A stretch of DNA of 64,000 bases. Origin: Sporichthyaceae bacterium. Lineage in GTDB: Bacteria > Actinomycetota > Actinomycetes > Sporichthyales > Sporichthyaceae. This document shows positions 20,593 to 29,406 of the stretch, piece after piece. The stretch is taken from NCBI GenBank assembly GCA_036269075.1, contig DATASX010000030.1, positions 1 to 64,000 on the forward strand, given 5' to 3'. Both the position numbers and the translations under genes were made by a program. The first letter of the stretch is position 1, and the number at the start of each line of letters is the position of its first letter. The notes beneath the pieces were generated by a model. That model did not search any database and was not told the DNA's origin. It saw only the letters and a program-made list of their open reading frames with translations.

Positions 20593-21030
20593 TCAGTGGC
20601 CCCGGGACCCCGGCGCGGGCGCGTCGCTCGGCTCGCCCGCCCGCGGCCCGGCGACGCGCGTGTACGGCGGCATCGAGTTCCGGTCCTCGGCGGCGGCCTG
20701 CGTGGGCTCGTCCTTGGCTGCGGCGGCGCCGGCCCGCCGGGTCCGCACCACCTTCACCAACGCGAGAACCACGATGGCCGCGACGATCGCCGGCAGTCCG
20801 CGGCGCGCGGAGAGCATCGAACGGCTCTGCCTACGACCCAGCGCCTCCAGCCGTGCGGGGACCGGGACACCGGCCCGGTCGGCCAGGTCGGTCAACCGGT
20901 TGACGCCCTCACCGACCGCTACCGGTGCCCGCTCGGCCACGATCCGGCCGCCGCGCCGCACCTGTTCCAGTCCGGTCGCCGCGACCTCCGGCATCCGGTC
21001 CGCCAGATCCTGCAGGGCCTTGGTACGCAT
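20593..21030 (-). CDS. hypothetical single-pass membrane protein of the PRC-barrel operon
   Basis: 145 residues; GGAGGG lies six bases before the ATG. Residues 1-72 are amphipathic and helical (LADRMPEVAATGLEQVRRGG). A membrane helix follows (LPAIVAAIVVLALVKVV), then a charged, probably disordered tail rich in Ala, Glu and Pro. Forty-seven bases downstream of the 145-residue PRC-barrel gene and in the same orientation, so likely cotranscribed. No enzyme motif. Similar proteins often sit with stress genes; function unknown. Confidence 0.65.
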   Translation of the reverse strand: MRTKALQDLADRMPEVAATGLEQVRRGGRIVAERAPVAVGEGVNRLTDLADRAGVPVPARLEALGRRQSRSMLSARRGLPAIVAAIVVLALVKVVRTRRAGAAAAKDEPTQAAAEDRNSMPPYTRVAGPRAGEPSDAPAPGSRGH

Positions 21031-21077
21031 CTCATTCCCTCCACGTCAGCTGAATACCTGTGTCTGGGCCGGTTCCC

Positions 21078-21515
21078 TCAGGGCGCCGCGAAGACCGCGG
21101 CGTACCCACCCAGCCCGATCAGTCGGTCGCCCGGCAGGTTCTGACGGTCAGTCAGAACATTGAGGATGGCGCCACTGCCGGGGTCGAACTCGACATCCAT
21201 GACAGTGCCCAGACCGTCGCCTGCCTCGCTCAGCGCGGGTTTGCCGATCAGGTCCAACTCGCTGTCGGCGACGTGCCGCTCGGCCTCGTCGCGTGCGATG
21301 TGCAAGACCTCGACCGAGGCAACCGTCACCGCGTCCGGGCCGAACGCGATCAGTTGCCTCCAGTCCAGCAGCGTGGCCTTGCCCGGCGTGCGACCAAGCC
21401 GCAGCGCGACCACGCGGGGTGGCGCGGGTCGGACCACGAAACCCTCGACGCGGCCGACCGTGTCCGCCGAACCGGTCGCCACCACGTCGTGCAGTGAGCA
21501 TTCGCTGAAGCGCAT
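21078..21515 (-). CDS. PRC-barrel domain protein (145 residues)
   Basis: Residues 85-140 (ELDLIGKPALSEAGDGLGTV, then MDVEFDPGSGAILNVL) form a PRC-barrel motif, and the first half (VGRVEGFVVRP, PGKATLLDWRQL) looks like a second, more diverged barrel. PRC-barrels occur in RimM and in photosystem H subunits and act as protein or RNA docking modules. The ATG follows the previous stop in TGAGATG, so it is coupled to the 208-residue PRC gene. No signal peptide. Role unknown. Contains the palindrome copy with the longest perfect arms within a gene (21138-21158). Confidence 0.78.
   Translation of the reverse strand: MRFSECSLHDVVATGSADTVGRVEGFVVRPAPPRVVALRLGRTPGKATLLDWRQLIAFGPDAVTVASVEVLHIARDEAERHVADSELDLIGKPALSEAGDGLGTVMDVEFDPGSGAILNVLTDRQNLPGDRLIGLGGYAAVFAAP
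21141..21155. repeat. CTGAC-N5-GTCAG palindrome, copy inside the 145-residue PRC-barrel gene
   Basis: Spacer GGTCA. Arms extend to eight perfect pairs (GTTCTGAC and GTCAGAAC, 21138-21158). Encodes L-T-D-R-Q on the minus strand. Confidence 0.7.
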
Positions 21516-21516
21516 C

Positions 21517-22143
21517 TCAAGCCCCGCCGTCGGATGCCAGCCGGGCCCGGAAAGCGTCGACGGCGGCGCCGAAACCGGCGAGGTCGTCGGCCACGAAATC
21601 GGTCACCGTAGCGGGCACCACGAGGCGCTCGCCGGAGACCGCGCGGGTAGCGGGAACCGGGACGTACACCCTCCGCCCGGGGCTGCGCATCTGTTGCCCA
21701 GCCTCGATCTCGTAGCCGACGACCTCAGCCGTCATAAATTCTCGCTCGCTCGTTCCCGACTCGCTCGAGTCGCTCGTGGGGCCGGGTCCGACCTGGAGAA
21801 TCACATCGGTCACGGTGCCGATCTCCTGGCCGGTCTCGGTGAGCACTGCCCCGGACAGCACGTCGCCGTTGCGCCGCTCTGCCTTGGGCGCGACCTCGTC
21901 GACCGGGACCAGGACCTCCTCCACGCGGATCATCACCGCGTCCGAACCCAGCCCGTGCACTCCGGACCAGGGCAACGCGTCCTTGCGGGACCGGCTGAAC
22001 AGCCCGTGGTTGTTCAACGTGAACCCGGCGACCGAACCCGCGCCGCGGTCGAACACGACGTCCTTGACCTCGGCGATGCGTTCGCCGCCCAGGGTCACGA
22101 CCGGACGGCCCGTCAGTTCCCCGGCCCGCAACAGAATGCTCAT
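21517..22143 (-). CDS. PRC-barrel domain protein (208 residues)
   Basis: Two PRC-barrel-like units: residues 5-85 (GRPVVTLGGERIAEVKDVVFDR, seen in parts as GERIAEVKDVVFD and GSVAGFTLNNHG) and about 88-185 (LSGAVLTETGQEIGTVTDVI). A Ser/Glu-rich loop (SSESGTSE) separates strands in the second. The start overlaps the stop of the 37-residue membrane peptide (ATGA) and the stop is one base from the next PRC gene, so the three are a tight operon. Such proteins are common in actinobacterial stress clusters; biochemical role not known. Confidence 0.8.
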   Translation of the reverse strand: MSILLRAGELTGRPVVTLGGERIAEVKDVVFDRGAGSVAGFTLNNHGLFSRSRKDALPWSGVHGLGSDAVMIRVEEVLVPVDEVAPKAERRNGDVLSGAVLTETGQEIGTVTDVILQVGPGPTSDSSESGTSEREFMTAEVVGYEIEAGQQMRSPGRRVYVPVPATRAVSGERLVVPATVTDFVADDLAGFGAAVDAFRARLASDGGA

Positions 22144-22253
22144 CCGTTACGCCCGATCCCGACCACCCCACCGCGGCGCCGGCGCCGCTGCATCGCGACC
22201 ACCAGCGTCGCCAGGATCACAAGCAGCAGGACGATGAGGATCGTCCAGATCAT
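22140..22253 (-). CDS. 37-residue membrane peptide leading the PRC-barrel operon
   Basis: Too short for most gene finders. GGGAGG lies seven bases before ATG 22253. The peptide is one helix (MIWTILIVLLLVILATLVVA) and a basic tail (MQRRRRRGG), a positive-inside anchor. Its stop overlaps the start of the 208-residue PRC protein (ATGA). The strict coupling suggests it helps place or regulate the PRC proteins at the membrane, which is inference. A SigB/F-like promoter precedes it. Confidence 0.65.
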   Translation of the reverse strand: MIWTILIVLLLVILATLVVAMQRRRRRGGVVGIGRNG

Positions 22254-22342
22254 GGAGGCACCTCCCGCGCGGCCGGGCGTGCCGGTGGGGGCCGGGCACG
22301 CGCTCGATTCGGACCGGCGTCAGCGACGGCCGGGATCTCTGC

Positions 22343-22368
22343 CTACCCCGCGTCCGTCGCCTGCAATC
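22343..22368 (-). promoter_or_regulatory. candidate SigB/F-type promoter of the PRC-barrel operon
   Basis: On the minus strand GATT, 16 bases, then GGGTAG, against consensus GTTT-N14-16-GGGTAT. The -35 half overlaps the kup stop codon. Start codon of the first operon gene is 90 bp downstream. Confidence 0.4.
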
Positions 22369-24316
22369 ACAGCTCGAGTTGGGTGCTCATCCCGATCGTC
22401 CGTTCGACCGGCAGTTTGAACTGGATGGCCGGATCGGCGGCGTTGTGGGCCAGGGCGATGAACAGTCGCTTGCGCCAGGTGGGCAACCCGCGCCGTCGGC
22501 CGCGTTGGATGTTGATGCGGGAGACGTAGTAGAGCGGGTTGTCCGAGCGGATCAGCGTGCGGTCGTCCGGACTCTTCGCCAACGCCAGTGCCCGGGGGAC
22601 GTCCTGGGAGTCCTGGAAACCGAACCGCACGCGTACGTACCAGATCCCCGTGTCGCCACGGCCGATCTGCTCGGCGGAGCAGCGCTCGGCGGTCGGGACG
22701 TGCGGGATGTCCTCGTTGACGGCCTCGACGATCAACACCTTCTGGTGCAGCACGCTGTTGAATTCGAGGTTGGCGCGCAGGGCCAACGGCGCGGTCTTTC
22801 GGCTGGGGTGCAGGAACACCGCGGTGCCGCCGACGCGGAACGGTCGGTCGCGGCGAACCTCGTCGAGGAACTCCTCGAGGTCGCCCTCCAGGTCGCGGCG
22901 GCGCGAGGTGATGATCGCCCGGCCGCGCTGCCAGGTCGTCATCACCACGATCATCGACCCGGCGATCACCAGCGGCACCCAGCCGCCGTGCGCGACCTTG
23001 GTCAGGTTGGCGCCGAAGAAGATGATTTCCAGGCCGCCGAACAGGATCCCGCCGCAGATCAGCTTCCACTTCGGCCAACCGCGGCTGGTGGCGGCCAGGA
23101 TGCCGAACAGCGTGGTGGTCAACAGCAGTGTGCCGGTGACCGCGAGGCCGTAGGCGGTGGCGAGTTTGGCCGAGGAACCGAAGGCCACCGTCAGCGCCAG
23201 CACCGCGATCCAGAGCAGGTTGTTGACCGCGGGCAGGTAGATCTGGCCGCCTTCGGTCTTCGAGGTGTGCTGGACCTTCAGCGGTGGCAGGAAACCCAAC
23301 CGCACGGCCTGGCGCGACAGCGTGTAGGCGCCGGAGATCACCGCCTGCGAGGCGATGACTGTCGCCATCGTGGCGAGGAAGACCAGTGGGAGCCGGAACC
23401 GGTGCGGGCACAGCAGGTAGAACGGGTCGGCGGCGGCGTCGGGGTGGTGCAGCAGCAGCGCAGCCTGGCCGAGGTAGTTGGCCGTCAACGCGGGCAGGCA
23501 GACCACGAACCAGCTGAGCCGGATCGGCCCGCGCCCGAAGTGACTCATGTCCGCGTAGAGGGCCTCCGCGCCGGTGATCGCCAGCACCACAGCGCCCATC
23601 GCTATGAATGCCAGGTGCGGGTGCCGTACGCCGAACAGCACCGCGTACGACGGGGACAGGGCGCGCAGCACGGATGGTGACATCGCGATCTCGCGCACGC
23701 CCAGGATCGTGATCACGACGAACCAGAGCAGCATGATCGGCCCGAACACCTGGCCGACCTGTCCGGTGCCCCAGCGCTGCACCATGAACAGCACGACCAG
23801 GATCCCGACCGCGATCGGCAGCACCAGGTCGGACAGTTCCGGGGCGGAGCTCTTCATGCCCTCCACCGCGGACAGCACCGAGATGGCCGGGGTGATGACG
23901 CTGTCGCCGTAGAGCAGCGCGGCGCCGAGCACACCCAGGGCCATCACGACCCGGACGAGCTTCTGCCGACCGCTGCCGAGGGCACGCCGCGTCAACGCCG
24001 CCAGAGCGAGCACGCCGCCCTCGCCGTCGTTGTCGGCGCGCAGGACGATCGTCACGTACTTGATCGTCACCACGATCACGAGCGACCACAGGATCGCCGA
24101 GACCACGCCGAGGATGTTGGCCTCGTCCGGCTTGACCGAGTTGTTGTCGATGGAGAAGACGGTCTGCGCCGCGTACAGCGGGCTGGTGCCGATGTCGCCG
24201 AAGACGACGCCGAGGGCCCCGAGTGCCAGGCCAAGGCTGCCGGCGCCGTGGGCTGCGGGGTGGGAGCCGCGTTCGGGCTTGTCGGTCGTGGTGCTGGCGA
24301 CCGCCATGTCGGACAA
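22367..24316 (-). CDS. kup: Kup-family potassium uptake transporter
   Basis: About 649 residues. I place the start at TTG 24316, six bases after GGAGGGG; ATG 24307 is the alternative and the longer frame to 24391 has no ribosome site. The first helix carries ALGVVFGDIGTSPLYA, the Kup signature, followed by about eleven more membrane helices to residue 455 and a soluble C-terminal domain. KYVTIVLRADNDGEGG and the conserved YGDSVITPAISVLSA are present. Kup imports K+ by proton symport. No upstream ydaO-type riboswitch is apparent. Setting beside MscS and trehalose genes points to osmotic adaptation. Confidence 0.93.
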   Translation of the reverse strand: MSDMAVASTTTDKPERGSHPAAHGAGSLGLALGALGVVFGDIGTSPLYAAQTVFSIDNNSVKPDEANILGVVSAILWSLVIVVTIKYVTIVLRADNDGEGGVLALAALTRRALGSGRQKLVRVVMALGVLGAALLYGDSVITPAISVLSAVEGMKSSAPELSDLVLPIAVGILVVLFMVQRWGTGQVGQVFGPIMLLWFVVITILGVREIAMSPSVLRALSPSYAVLFGVRHPHLAFIAMGAVVLAITGAEALYADMSHFGRGPIRLSWFVVCLPALTANYLGQAALLLHHPDAAADPFYLLCPHRFRLPLVFLATMATVIASQAVISGAYTLSRQAVRLGFLPPLKVQHTSKTEGGQIYLPAVNNLLWIAVLALTVAFGSSAKLATAYGLAVTGTLLLTTTLFGILAATSRGWPKWKLICGGILFGGLEIIFFGANLTKVAHGGWVPLVIAGSMIVVMTTWQRGRAIITSRRRDLEGDLEEFLDEVRRDRPFRVGGTAVFLHPSRKTAPLALRANLEFNSVLHQKVLIVEAVNEDIPHVPTAERCSAEQIGRGDTGIWYVRVRFGFQDSQDVPRALALAKSPDDRTLIRSDNPLYYVSRINIQRGRRRGLPTWRKRLFIALAHNAADPAIQFKLPVERTIGMSTQLEL

Positions 24317-24400
24317 CTTGCGCCCCTCCGACAGCCGGTGCGCTCGCCGGGCCGATCCTGGCGCGCAATGGTTAAGCCGTCGTGCAAACAATGCCAGTCA

Positions 24401-24429
24401 GCCGGCCCTCCGCTTTCCTGAGGGCCGGC
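24401..24429 (-). terminator. 10-bp hairpin terminator after the small secreted protein gene
   Basis: GCCGGCCCTC (24401-24410) and GAGGGCCGGC (24420-24429) pair perfectly around a nine-base loop, 55 bp after the stop of the minus-strand gene ending at 24485 and 85 bp before the kup start. Confidence 0.75.
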
Positions 24430-24484
24430 CGGCAGGCTGCACAAGATGTCGACCCCGACGTGAGTTCCGCCGGGGCAGCCAGGA

Positions 24485-24772
24485 CTACGCCCCCGGGCAG
24501 TGGGCGGAGCTGGGGACGGCGGCACCGCCGCCGGACGGGCCGTTGCCGGGCTCGGTCGCGCCGCCACCACCGCTGTTGCCGGGCTCGGACGGCTTGGGCG
24601 AGGCGCTCGGGCTGTCCCCGGCACCGGGCAGCGGCAGCGGGAGCGGCGGGGCGTCGCTCGGGCAACCGGCGACCGCGGGGCTGGTGTGGGTGTGGGCGAG
24701 GGCCGAGGTTGCAGGCACGCAAATCGCGCCCGCAACGAGAACCGAACCGATGATCACCGAAATCCTGGCCAT
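24485..24772 (-). CDS. small secreted Pro/Ser/Gly-rich protein
   Basis: 95 residues. Signal peptide (ISVIIGSVLVAGAICVPATSALA, shown as VIIGSVLVAGAICV with cleavage after SALA) followed by HTHTSPAVAG and a low-complexity Pro/Gly/Ser chain ending in AHCPGA. Two mature cysteines near the two ends could form a disulfide. GGGAGG is 11 bases before the ATG. Single gene with its own terminator (24401-24429). No function can be assigned. Confidence 0.65.
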   Translation of the reverse strand: MARISVIIGSVLVAGAICVPATSALAHTHTSPAVAGCPSDAPPLPLPLPGAGDSPSASPKPSEPGNSGGGGATEPGNGPSGGGAAVPSSAHCPGA

Positions 24773-24879
24773 GAGTATGCCGACCTCCCTGGTCGCGGTG
24801 GCGATCCGCTTCGCGCGGACTGGGAACCAACGTCAGGAGAGCCTTTCCGACAGGCAATGATTCATGCCGCATTCACCGG

Positions 24880-27642
24880 GTGAGTGAAGAAGTATTCGGA
24901 ATTCGCCGTGCGGCTTGCGTGACCGGTGTGACTGTCGAGTTTGCTGACACGCCGAATGGGTACCTCCGCCTGGTGCATCCACGCGCTACCTACCGGTTGC
25001 AACTGCGGCCCGGTTTCGATTTCGACGCCGCCGCGGAAATCGTGCCGTACCTGGCCGAACTCGGCGTCAGCCACGCGTATTGCTCGCCGTACCTGCAGGC
25101 AGCACCCGGCAGCGAGCACGGATACGACGTTGTCGATCATTCCCGGATCAGCGCCGACCTCGGCGGTGCCGCCGCCCACGAGCGCTTTGTGGCCGCGCTG
25201 TCCGCGGCCGGCATGTCGCACGTCCTGGACATCGTCCCGAATCACATGGCACGGGTGAGTCCGGACAACGCCTGGTGGTGGGACGTCCTGGAGAACGGTC
25301 CGGCCAGTCGTTATGCCGGCCATTTCGACATCGACTGGGACGGCGAACTCGAGAAATCCCGGCACACGGTGCTGATGCCGATCCTCGGTGATCAGTACGG
25401 GCGCGCGTTGGAGTCCGGCTCGGTCACGGTGGCCCGCGTCGGCGGCGGTTTCGTGGTCCGGGTGCCCGGCGCCGAACTTCCGTTGTCGCCGCGGACGATC
25501 GAGGAGCTGTTGACCGGCGCCGCCGAGCAGATCGGGTCCGTGGAACTCGCGGAACTCGCCGGGCGGTTTGCCGAACTGCCGCACGCCCGCCTGTCCGACA
25601 CGGCGGCCGTGACCCGGCGGCACACCGAGAAGGAACTGCTGCGCGAACACCTCGCCGAGTTGTGTGCCACGCGTTCGGAGGTGGCCGCCGGCATAGACGC
25701 TGCGGTGGAACGGCTCAACGCCGACCCGGACGCCCTGGACGCTCTGCTGTCCCGACAGAACTACCGGCTGGCCGCCTGGACGACTGCCAACGAGGAGCTG
25801 GACTACCGCCGGTTCTTCACGATCGACTCGCTGATCGGTCTGCGGGTCGAGGACGACGCGGTCTTTGACGACACCCACGCCCTGGTCGCCGATCTGGTGC
25901 GCCGCGGGATGCTCACCGGCCTGCGGGTGGACCACGTTGACGGACTCCGCGACCCGCAGGCCTACCTGCACCGACTGCGCCGGGCCTGCGCCGGGGTGTG
26001 GACCGTCGTGGAAAAGATCCTGGCGCCCGGTGAGAGTCTGCCGGACTGGCCCTGCGACGGCACCTCGGGCTACGACTTCGTGACCGCCGTAGACGGCCTG
26101 CTGGTCGACCCGGCGCGGGCCGCGGCGATGGATGACTGCTACGCCCGGTTCCGCGCCCTGGACTCGACATCGTTCGAGTCGGCCCCGGAGATCTCCTACG
26201 CGGCGGTGGTACGCCAGGCCAAGCAACAACTGATGAACACCGAACTGGCCGGTGAGATCGACGGCCTGGCCGGGCGGTTCGGGCGCGTGTCCGAACGCCA
26301 TCGGCGACATCGCGACCACACCCGGGCCCAGTTGCGCGAGGCGATCGTCGAGGTACTCACGGCGATGCCGGTGTACCGGACTTACGTGTCGCCGGACCGC
26401 GGCGTCACCGCCGCCGACCGGCGAGTGGTTGCCGCCGCGCTGGCCGGGGCCGGGGCTGCCCGTCCCGACATCGACGCCGAACTGCTGGAGTTCCTCGGCC
26501 AGGTGCTGCTGCTCGACCGCTCCGGCGGGGAGGAGACCGAGTTCGCGTTGCGTTTCGCGCAGATCAGCGCACCGGTCATGGCGAAGGGCGTGGAGGACAC
26601 CGCGTTCTACCGCTACCAGCGGTTGATCGCGCTCAACGAGGTCGGCGGCGACCCGGGGATCTTCGGATGGCCGGTGGACCAATTCCATTCCTGGTGCGCG
26701 AAAATCGCCCGCGAACACCCGCGCACGATGCTCACGCTGTCGACCCACGACACCAAGCGCAGCGCGGATGCCCGCGCCCGGATCGCAACCCTGGCGGAGA
26801 TCCCGGCCGAGTTCGGTGCCGCAGTGCTGCGCTGGGCCAAGCACAACGACATCCACCGCTCCGCCGCCCTGCCCGACCGCGACACCGAGTATTTGCTCTA
26901 CCAGACGCTGATCGGGCTGTGGCCGGTCGAATTGGGGCGGGTTCACGACTTCATGCTCAAGGCGGTCCGGGAGGCCAAGCTGCACACCTCCTGGGTGCGC
27001 CCGGACGCTACGTACGAGCAGGCACTGGAGCGCTTCTGCGCCGGCGTGCTGGGCGATGAGATCTTCCTCGACGACCTGGCCGATTTCCTCGCGGGCAACG
27101 GAATCATCGAAGCCGGCCGGACCAACTCGCTGGCGCAGACCACGTTGCTGCTCACCTGCCCGGGCGTGCCGGACATCTATCAGGGCGACGAGCTCTGGGA
27201 CCTGAGCACGGTTGACCCGGACAACCGGCGCGAAGTCGACTTCGGCCTGCGACGCGAGTTGCTGGCGAGCCTGCGCGGGGCCGATGCCGCGACCGCGCTG
27301 GAACATCTGGAGGACGGCGGCGCCAAGCAGTGGCTGATCCGCCGGCTTCTCGAACACCGGCGGGTGAACCCGGAGGTTTTCGACGCGCCGGTGCACGTGG
27401 GTCTGCAGGCCACCGGCGCCGGGGCGGCCCGCGTGGTCGCGTTCACCCGCGGTGAGCTCGTCGTGGTGGTGCCCCGACTGCCTCTCGCGGTGGGGGGCGA
27501 TTTGGGGGACACCCGGGTGGAATTGCCGCGCGGGGCCTGGCGCGACGTGCTCAGCGAGGCCCGCCACGACGGGGGCATGGTCTCGATCGCCGGGCTGCTG
27601 AAGGATTTCCCGGTCGCGGTGCTGGCCCGGGACAAACGGTGA
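24880..27642 (+). CDS. treY: maltooligosyl trehalose synthase TreY (GH13)
   Basis: Up to 920 residues from GTG 24880. Family homology begins around residue 33 (HPRATYRLQLRPGF), so a later start such as GTG 24973 is possible; none has a convincing ribosome site. Catalytic motifs: GLRVDHVDGLRDP (nucleophile Asp), VVEKILAPGE (Glu) and STHDTKRSAD. The enzyme turns the reducing-end alpha-1,4 bond of maltodextrins into alpha,alpha-1,1, giving maltooligosyl trehalose, which TreZ then cleaves. The stop overlaps treZ by GTGA. Cytoplasmic. GlgX (16.2-18.3 kb) would supply linear dextrins. Confidence 0.94.
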   Translation: MSEEVFGIRRAACVTGVTVEFADTPNGYLRLVHPRATYRLQLRPGFDFDAAAEIVPYLAELGVSHAYCSPYLQAAPGSEHGYDVVDHSRISADLGGAAAHERFVAALSAAGMSHVLDIVPNHMARVSPDNAWWWDVLENGPASRYAGHFDIDWDGELEKSRHTVLMPILGDQYGRALESGSVTVARVGGGFVVRVPGAELPLSPRTIEELLTGAAEQIGSVELAELAGRFAELPHARLSDTAAVTRRHTEKELLREHLAELCATRSEVAAGIDAAVERLNADPDALDALLSRQNYRLAAWTTANEELDYRRFFTIDSLIGLRVEDDAVFDDTHALVADLVRRGMLTGLRVDHVDGLRDPQAYLHRLRRACAGVWTVVEKILAPGESLPDWPCDGTSGYDFVTAVDGLLVDPARAAAMDDCYARFRALDSTSFESAPEISYAAVVRQAKQQLMNTELAGEIDGLAGRFGRVSERHRRHRDHTRAQLREAIVEVLTAMPVYRTYVSPDRGVTAADRRVVAAALAGAGAARPDIDAELLEFLGQVLLLDRSGGEETEFALRFAQISAPVMAKGVEDTAFYRYQRLIALNEVGGDPGIFGWPVDQFHSWCAKIAREHPRTMLTLSTHDTKRSADARARIATLAEIPAEFGAAVLRWAKHNDIHRSAALPDRDTEYLLYQTLIGLWPVELGRVHDFMLKAVREAKLHTSWVRPDATYEQALERFCAGVLGDEIFLDDLADFLAGNGIIEAGRTNSLAQTTLLLTCPGVPDIYQGDELWDLSTVDPDNRREVDFGLRRELLASLRGADAATALEHLEDGGAKQWLIRRLLEHRRVNPEVFDAPVHVGLQATGAGAARVVAFTRGELVVVVPRLPLAVGGDLGDTRVELPRGAWRDVLSEARHDGGMVSIAGLLKDFPVAVLARDKR

Positions 27643-29384
27643 GGCCTGCAGGTCGATCCGTCTGGGCGCCCTACGCGCGGACCGTCGAGCTGTGCCTGGG
27701 CGCGGAGCGGGTCGGCCTCGAGCCGCAGGTCGGCGGTTGGTGGGCCGGCGGGCCGCACCTGCAGGCCGGCGACCGGTACGCGTTCAGCGTCAACGGCGGT
27801 CCGCCACGGCCCGACCCGCGCTCGGAGAGCCAGCCCGACGGCGTCCATGAGTCCTCGGCGGTCGTCGACCACCACAGCCATGTGTGGAACGACGCGGACT
27901 GGCGCGGGTTCGAACTGGCCGGCGCGGTGCTCTACGAACTGCACGTAGGCACGTTCACCCCGGCGGGCACCTTCGACGGCGTCGTCGAACACCTCGAGCA
28001 CCTGGTCGCGCTCGGCGTCGACGCGATTGAGGTCATGCCGATCGCCGAGTTCCCCGGGGCCCGCGGGTGGGGCTACGACGGTGTCGACCTCTACGCCCCG
28101 CGCCACGCCTACGGCGGTCCGGACGGGTTCAAGCGCCTGGTCGACGCCTGCCACCGAGCGGGCCTGGCGGTGATCCTCGACGTCGTCTACAACCACCTCG
28201 GGCCGGCCGGGAACTACTTGAGCGAGTTCGGGCCGTACTTCACCGACCGCTACAGCACCGGCTGGGGCGCGGCGGTCAACTTCGACGGCCCGGACAGCGA
28301 CGGGGTCCGGCGTTACGTCGTCGACAACGCCCTGCTGTGGTTCCGCGAGTACCACGTCGACGCATTGCGGCTGGACGCCGCCGACGTGATCCACGACCAC
28401 AGCGCCCGCCACGTGCTGGAGCAACTCGGCGAGGAGGTCGCGGAACTCTCCGACGCCCTCGGCCGGCCGTGCACGCTGATCGCCGAGTCGGCCCGCAACG
28501 ACCCGCGGTTCGCGCTGCCGGTGTGGTCCGGCGGGTTCGGCCTGCACGCGGTCTGGTCCGACGACTGGCACCACGGGGTGCACGTCGCGTTGACCGGCGA
28601 GACCGGCGGCCGGTTCGTCGACTACGGCGACCCGAGGTTGCTCACCGCCGCGCTGTCGGCCGGCTGGGCCTACGACGGTCGCTACTCGAGGTTCCGCCGT
28701 CGTGTGCACGGCCGCAGCCCACGCCAATTGATGGACCATCAGTTCATCGTGTGCGTGCAGAACCACGACCAGGTCGGCAACCGGGCGCTGGGCGAGCGGA
28801 TCGGTCATCTGGTCCCCTCGGCCAGGGCCCGCGCCGCCGCCGCGCTGCTGCTGACCACGCCGTTCACGCCGATGCTGTTCCAGGGCGAGGAGTGGGGCGC
28901 CGCGACGCCGTTCCTGTACTTCACCGACCATTCCGAGGCGAAGCTGGCCGCCTCGATCCGCAAGGGCCGGCGTCGGGAGTTCTCGACGTGGGGCAGCGAC
29001 CCGGCGCAGGTGCCCGATCCGCAGGCGGAGAAGACCTTCCGGCGCTCCTGCCTGGACTGGTCCGAGCCCGAGGCGCCGGAGCACGCCGAGATGCTGCGCT
29101 GGTACACGCGGCTGATCGCGCTGCGCCGCGCGCACCCGGACCTGGGACCGGGCAAGGCCGCGGTGGCCGCCGACTTCGACGCGGCCACCGGGTTGTTGCG
29201 GGTCGACCGCGGGCAGTGCCTGGTGCTGGTGAACCTGGGCGCCGACGAGTTGGCGGTGCTGGCCCCGCCGTTCGCCGAACTCCTGGCCGCCGACGAGGCG
29301 GTCCGCTCGGTCGGCCGCATGCTGGCGCTGCCCCCGGACGCGGTCGCTGTGCTCACGCGGTCACCGGGGCCGGAGGCGCTCTGA
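27639..29384 (+). CDS. treZ: malto-oligosyltrehalose trehalohydrolase TreZ (GH13)
   Basis: 581 residues from GTG 27639, overlapping the treY stop. An N-terminal CBM48-like region (VWAPYARTVELCLG) is followed by the barrel with DALRLDAADVIHD, LIAESARNDPR and QNHDQVGNR, the three GH13 catalytic regions, plus the family-typical WGYDGVDLYAP. It releases free trehalose from the TreY product. The C-terminal beta domain ends near VLTRSPG. Convergent with the sigma-factor gene 22 bp away with no obvious hairpin between. Confidence 0.94.
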   Translation: MRPAGRSVWAPYARTVELCLGAERVGLEPQVGGWWAGGPHLQAGDRYAFSVNGGPPRPDPRSESQPDGVHESSAVVDHHSHVWNDADWRGFELAGAVLYELHVGTFTPAGTFDGVVEHLEHLVALGVDAIEVMPIAEFPGARGWGYDGVDLYAPRHAYGGPDGFKRLVDACHRAGLAVILDVVYNHLGPAGNYLSEFGPYFTDRYSTGWGAAVNFDGPDSDGVRRYVVDNALLWFREYHVDALRLDAADVIHDHSARHVLEQLGEEVAELSDALGRPCTLIAESARNDPRFALPVWSGGFGLHAVWSDDWHHGVHVALTGETGGRFVDYGDPRLLTAALSAGWAYDGRYSRFRRRVHGRSPRQLMDHQFIVCVQNHDQVGNRALGERIGHLVPSARARAAAALLLTTPFTPMLFQGEEWGAATPFLYFTDHSEAKLAASIRKGRRREFSTWGSDPAQVPDPQAEKTFRRSCLDWSEPEAPEHAEMLRWYTRLIALRRAHPDLGPGKAAVAADFDAATGLLRVDRGQCLVLVNLGADELAVLAPPFAELLAADEAVRSVGRMLALPPDAVAVLTRSPGPEAL

Positions 29385-29406
29385 TGACCGGCGCCGGGTG
29401 GGTGCC

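Noticed and set aside
24317-24400. Possible c-di-AMP (ydaO) riboswitch before kup
   Set aside because: The region is too short and lacks the conserved motif; the only structure is the terminator at 24401-24429.
24862-27567. 901-residue minus-strand frame opposite treY
   Set aside because: It is the complementary shadow of treY, with no start signals and no conserved domain.
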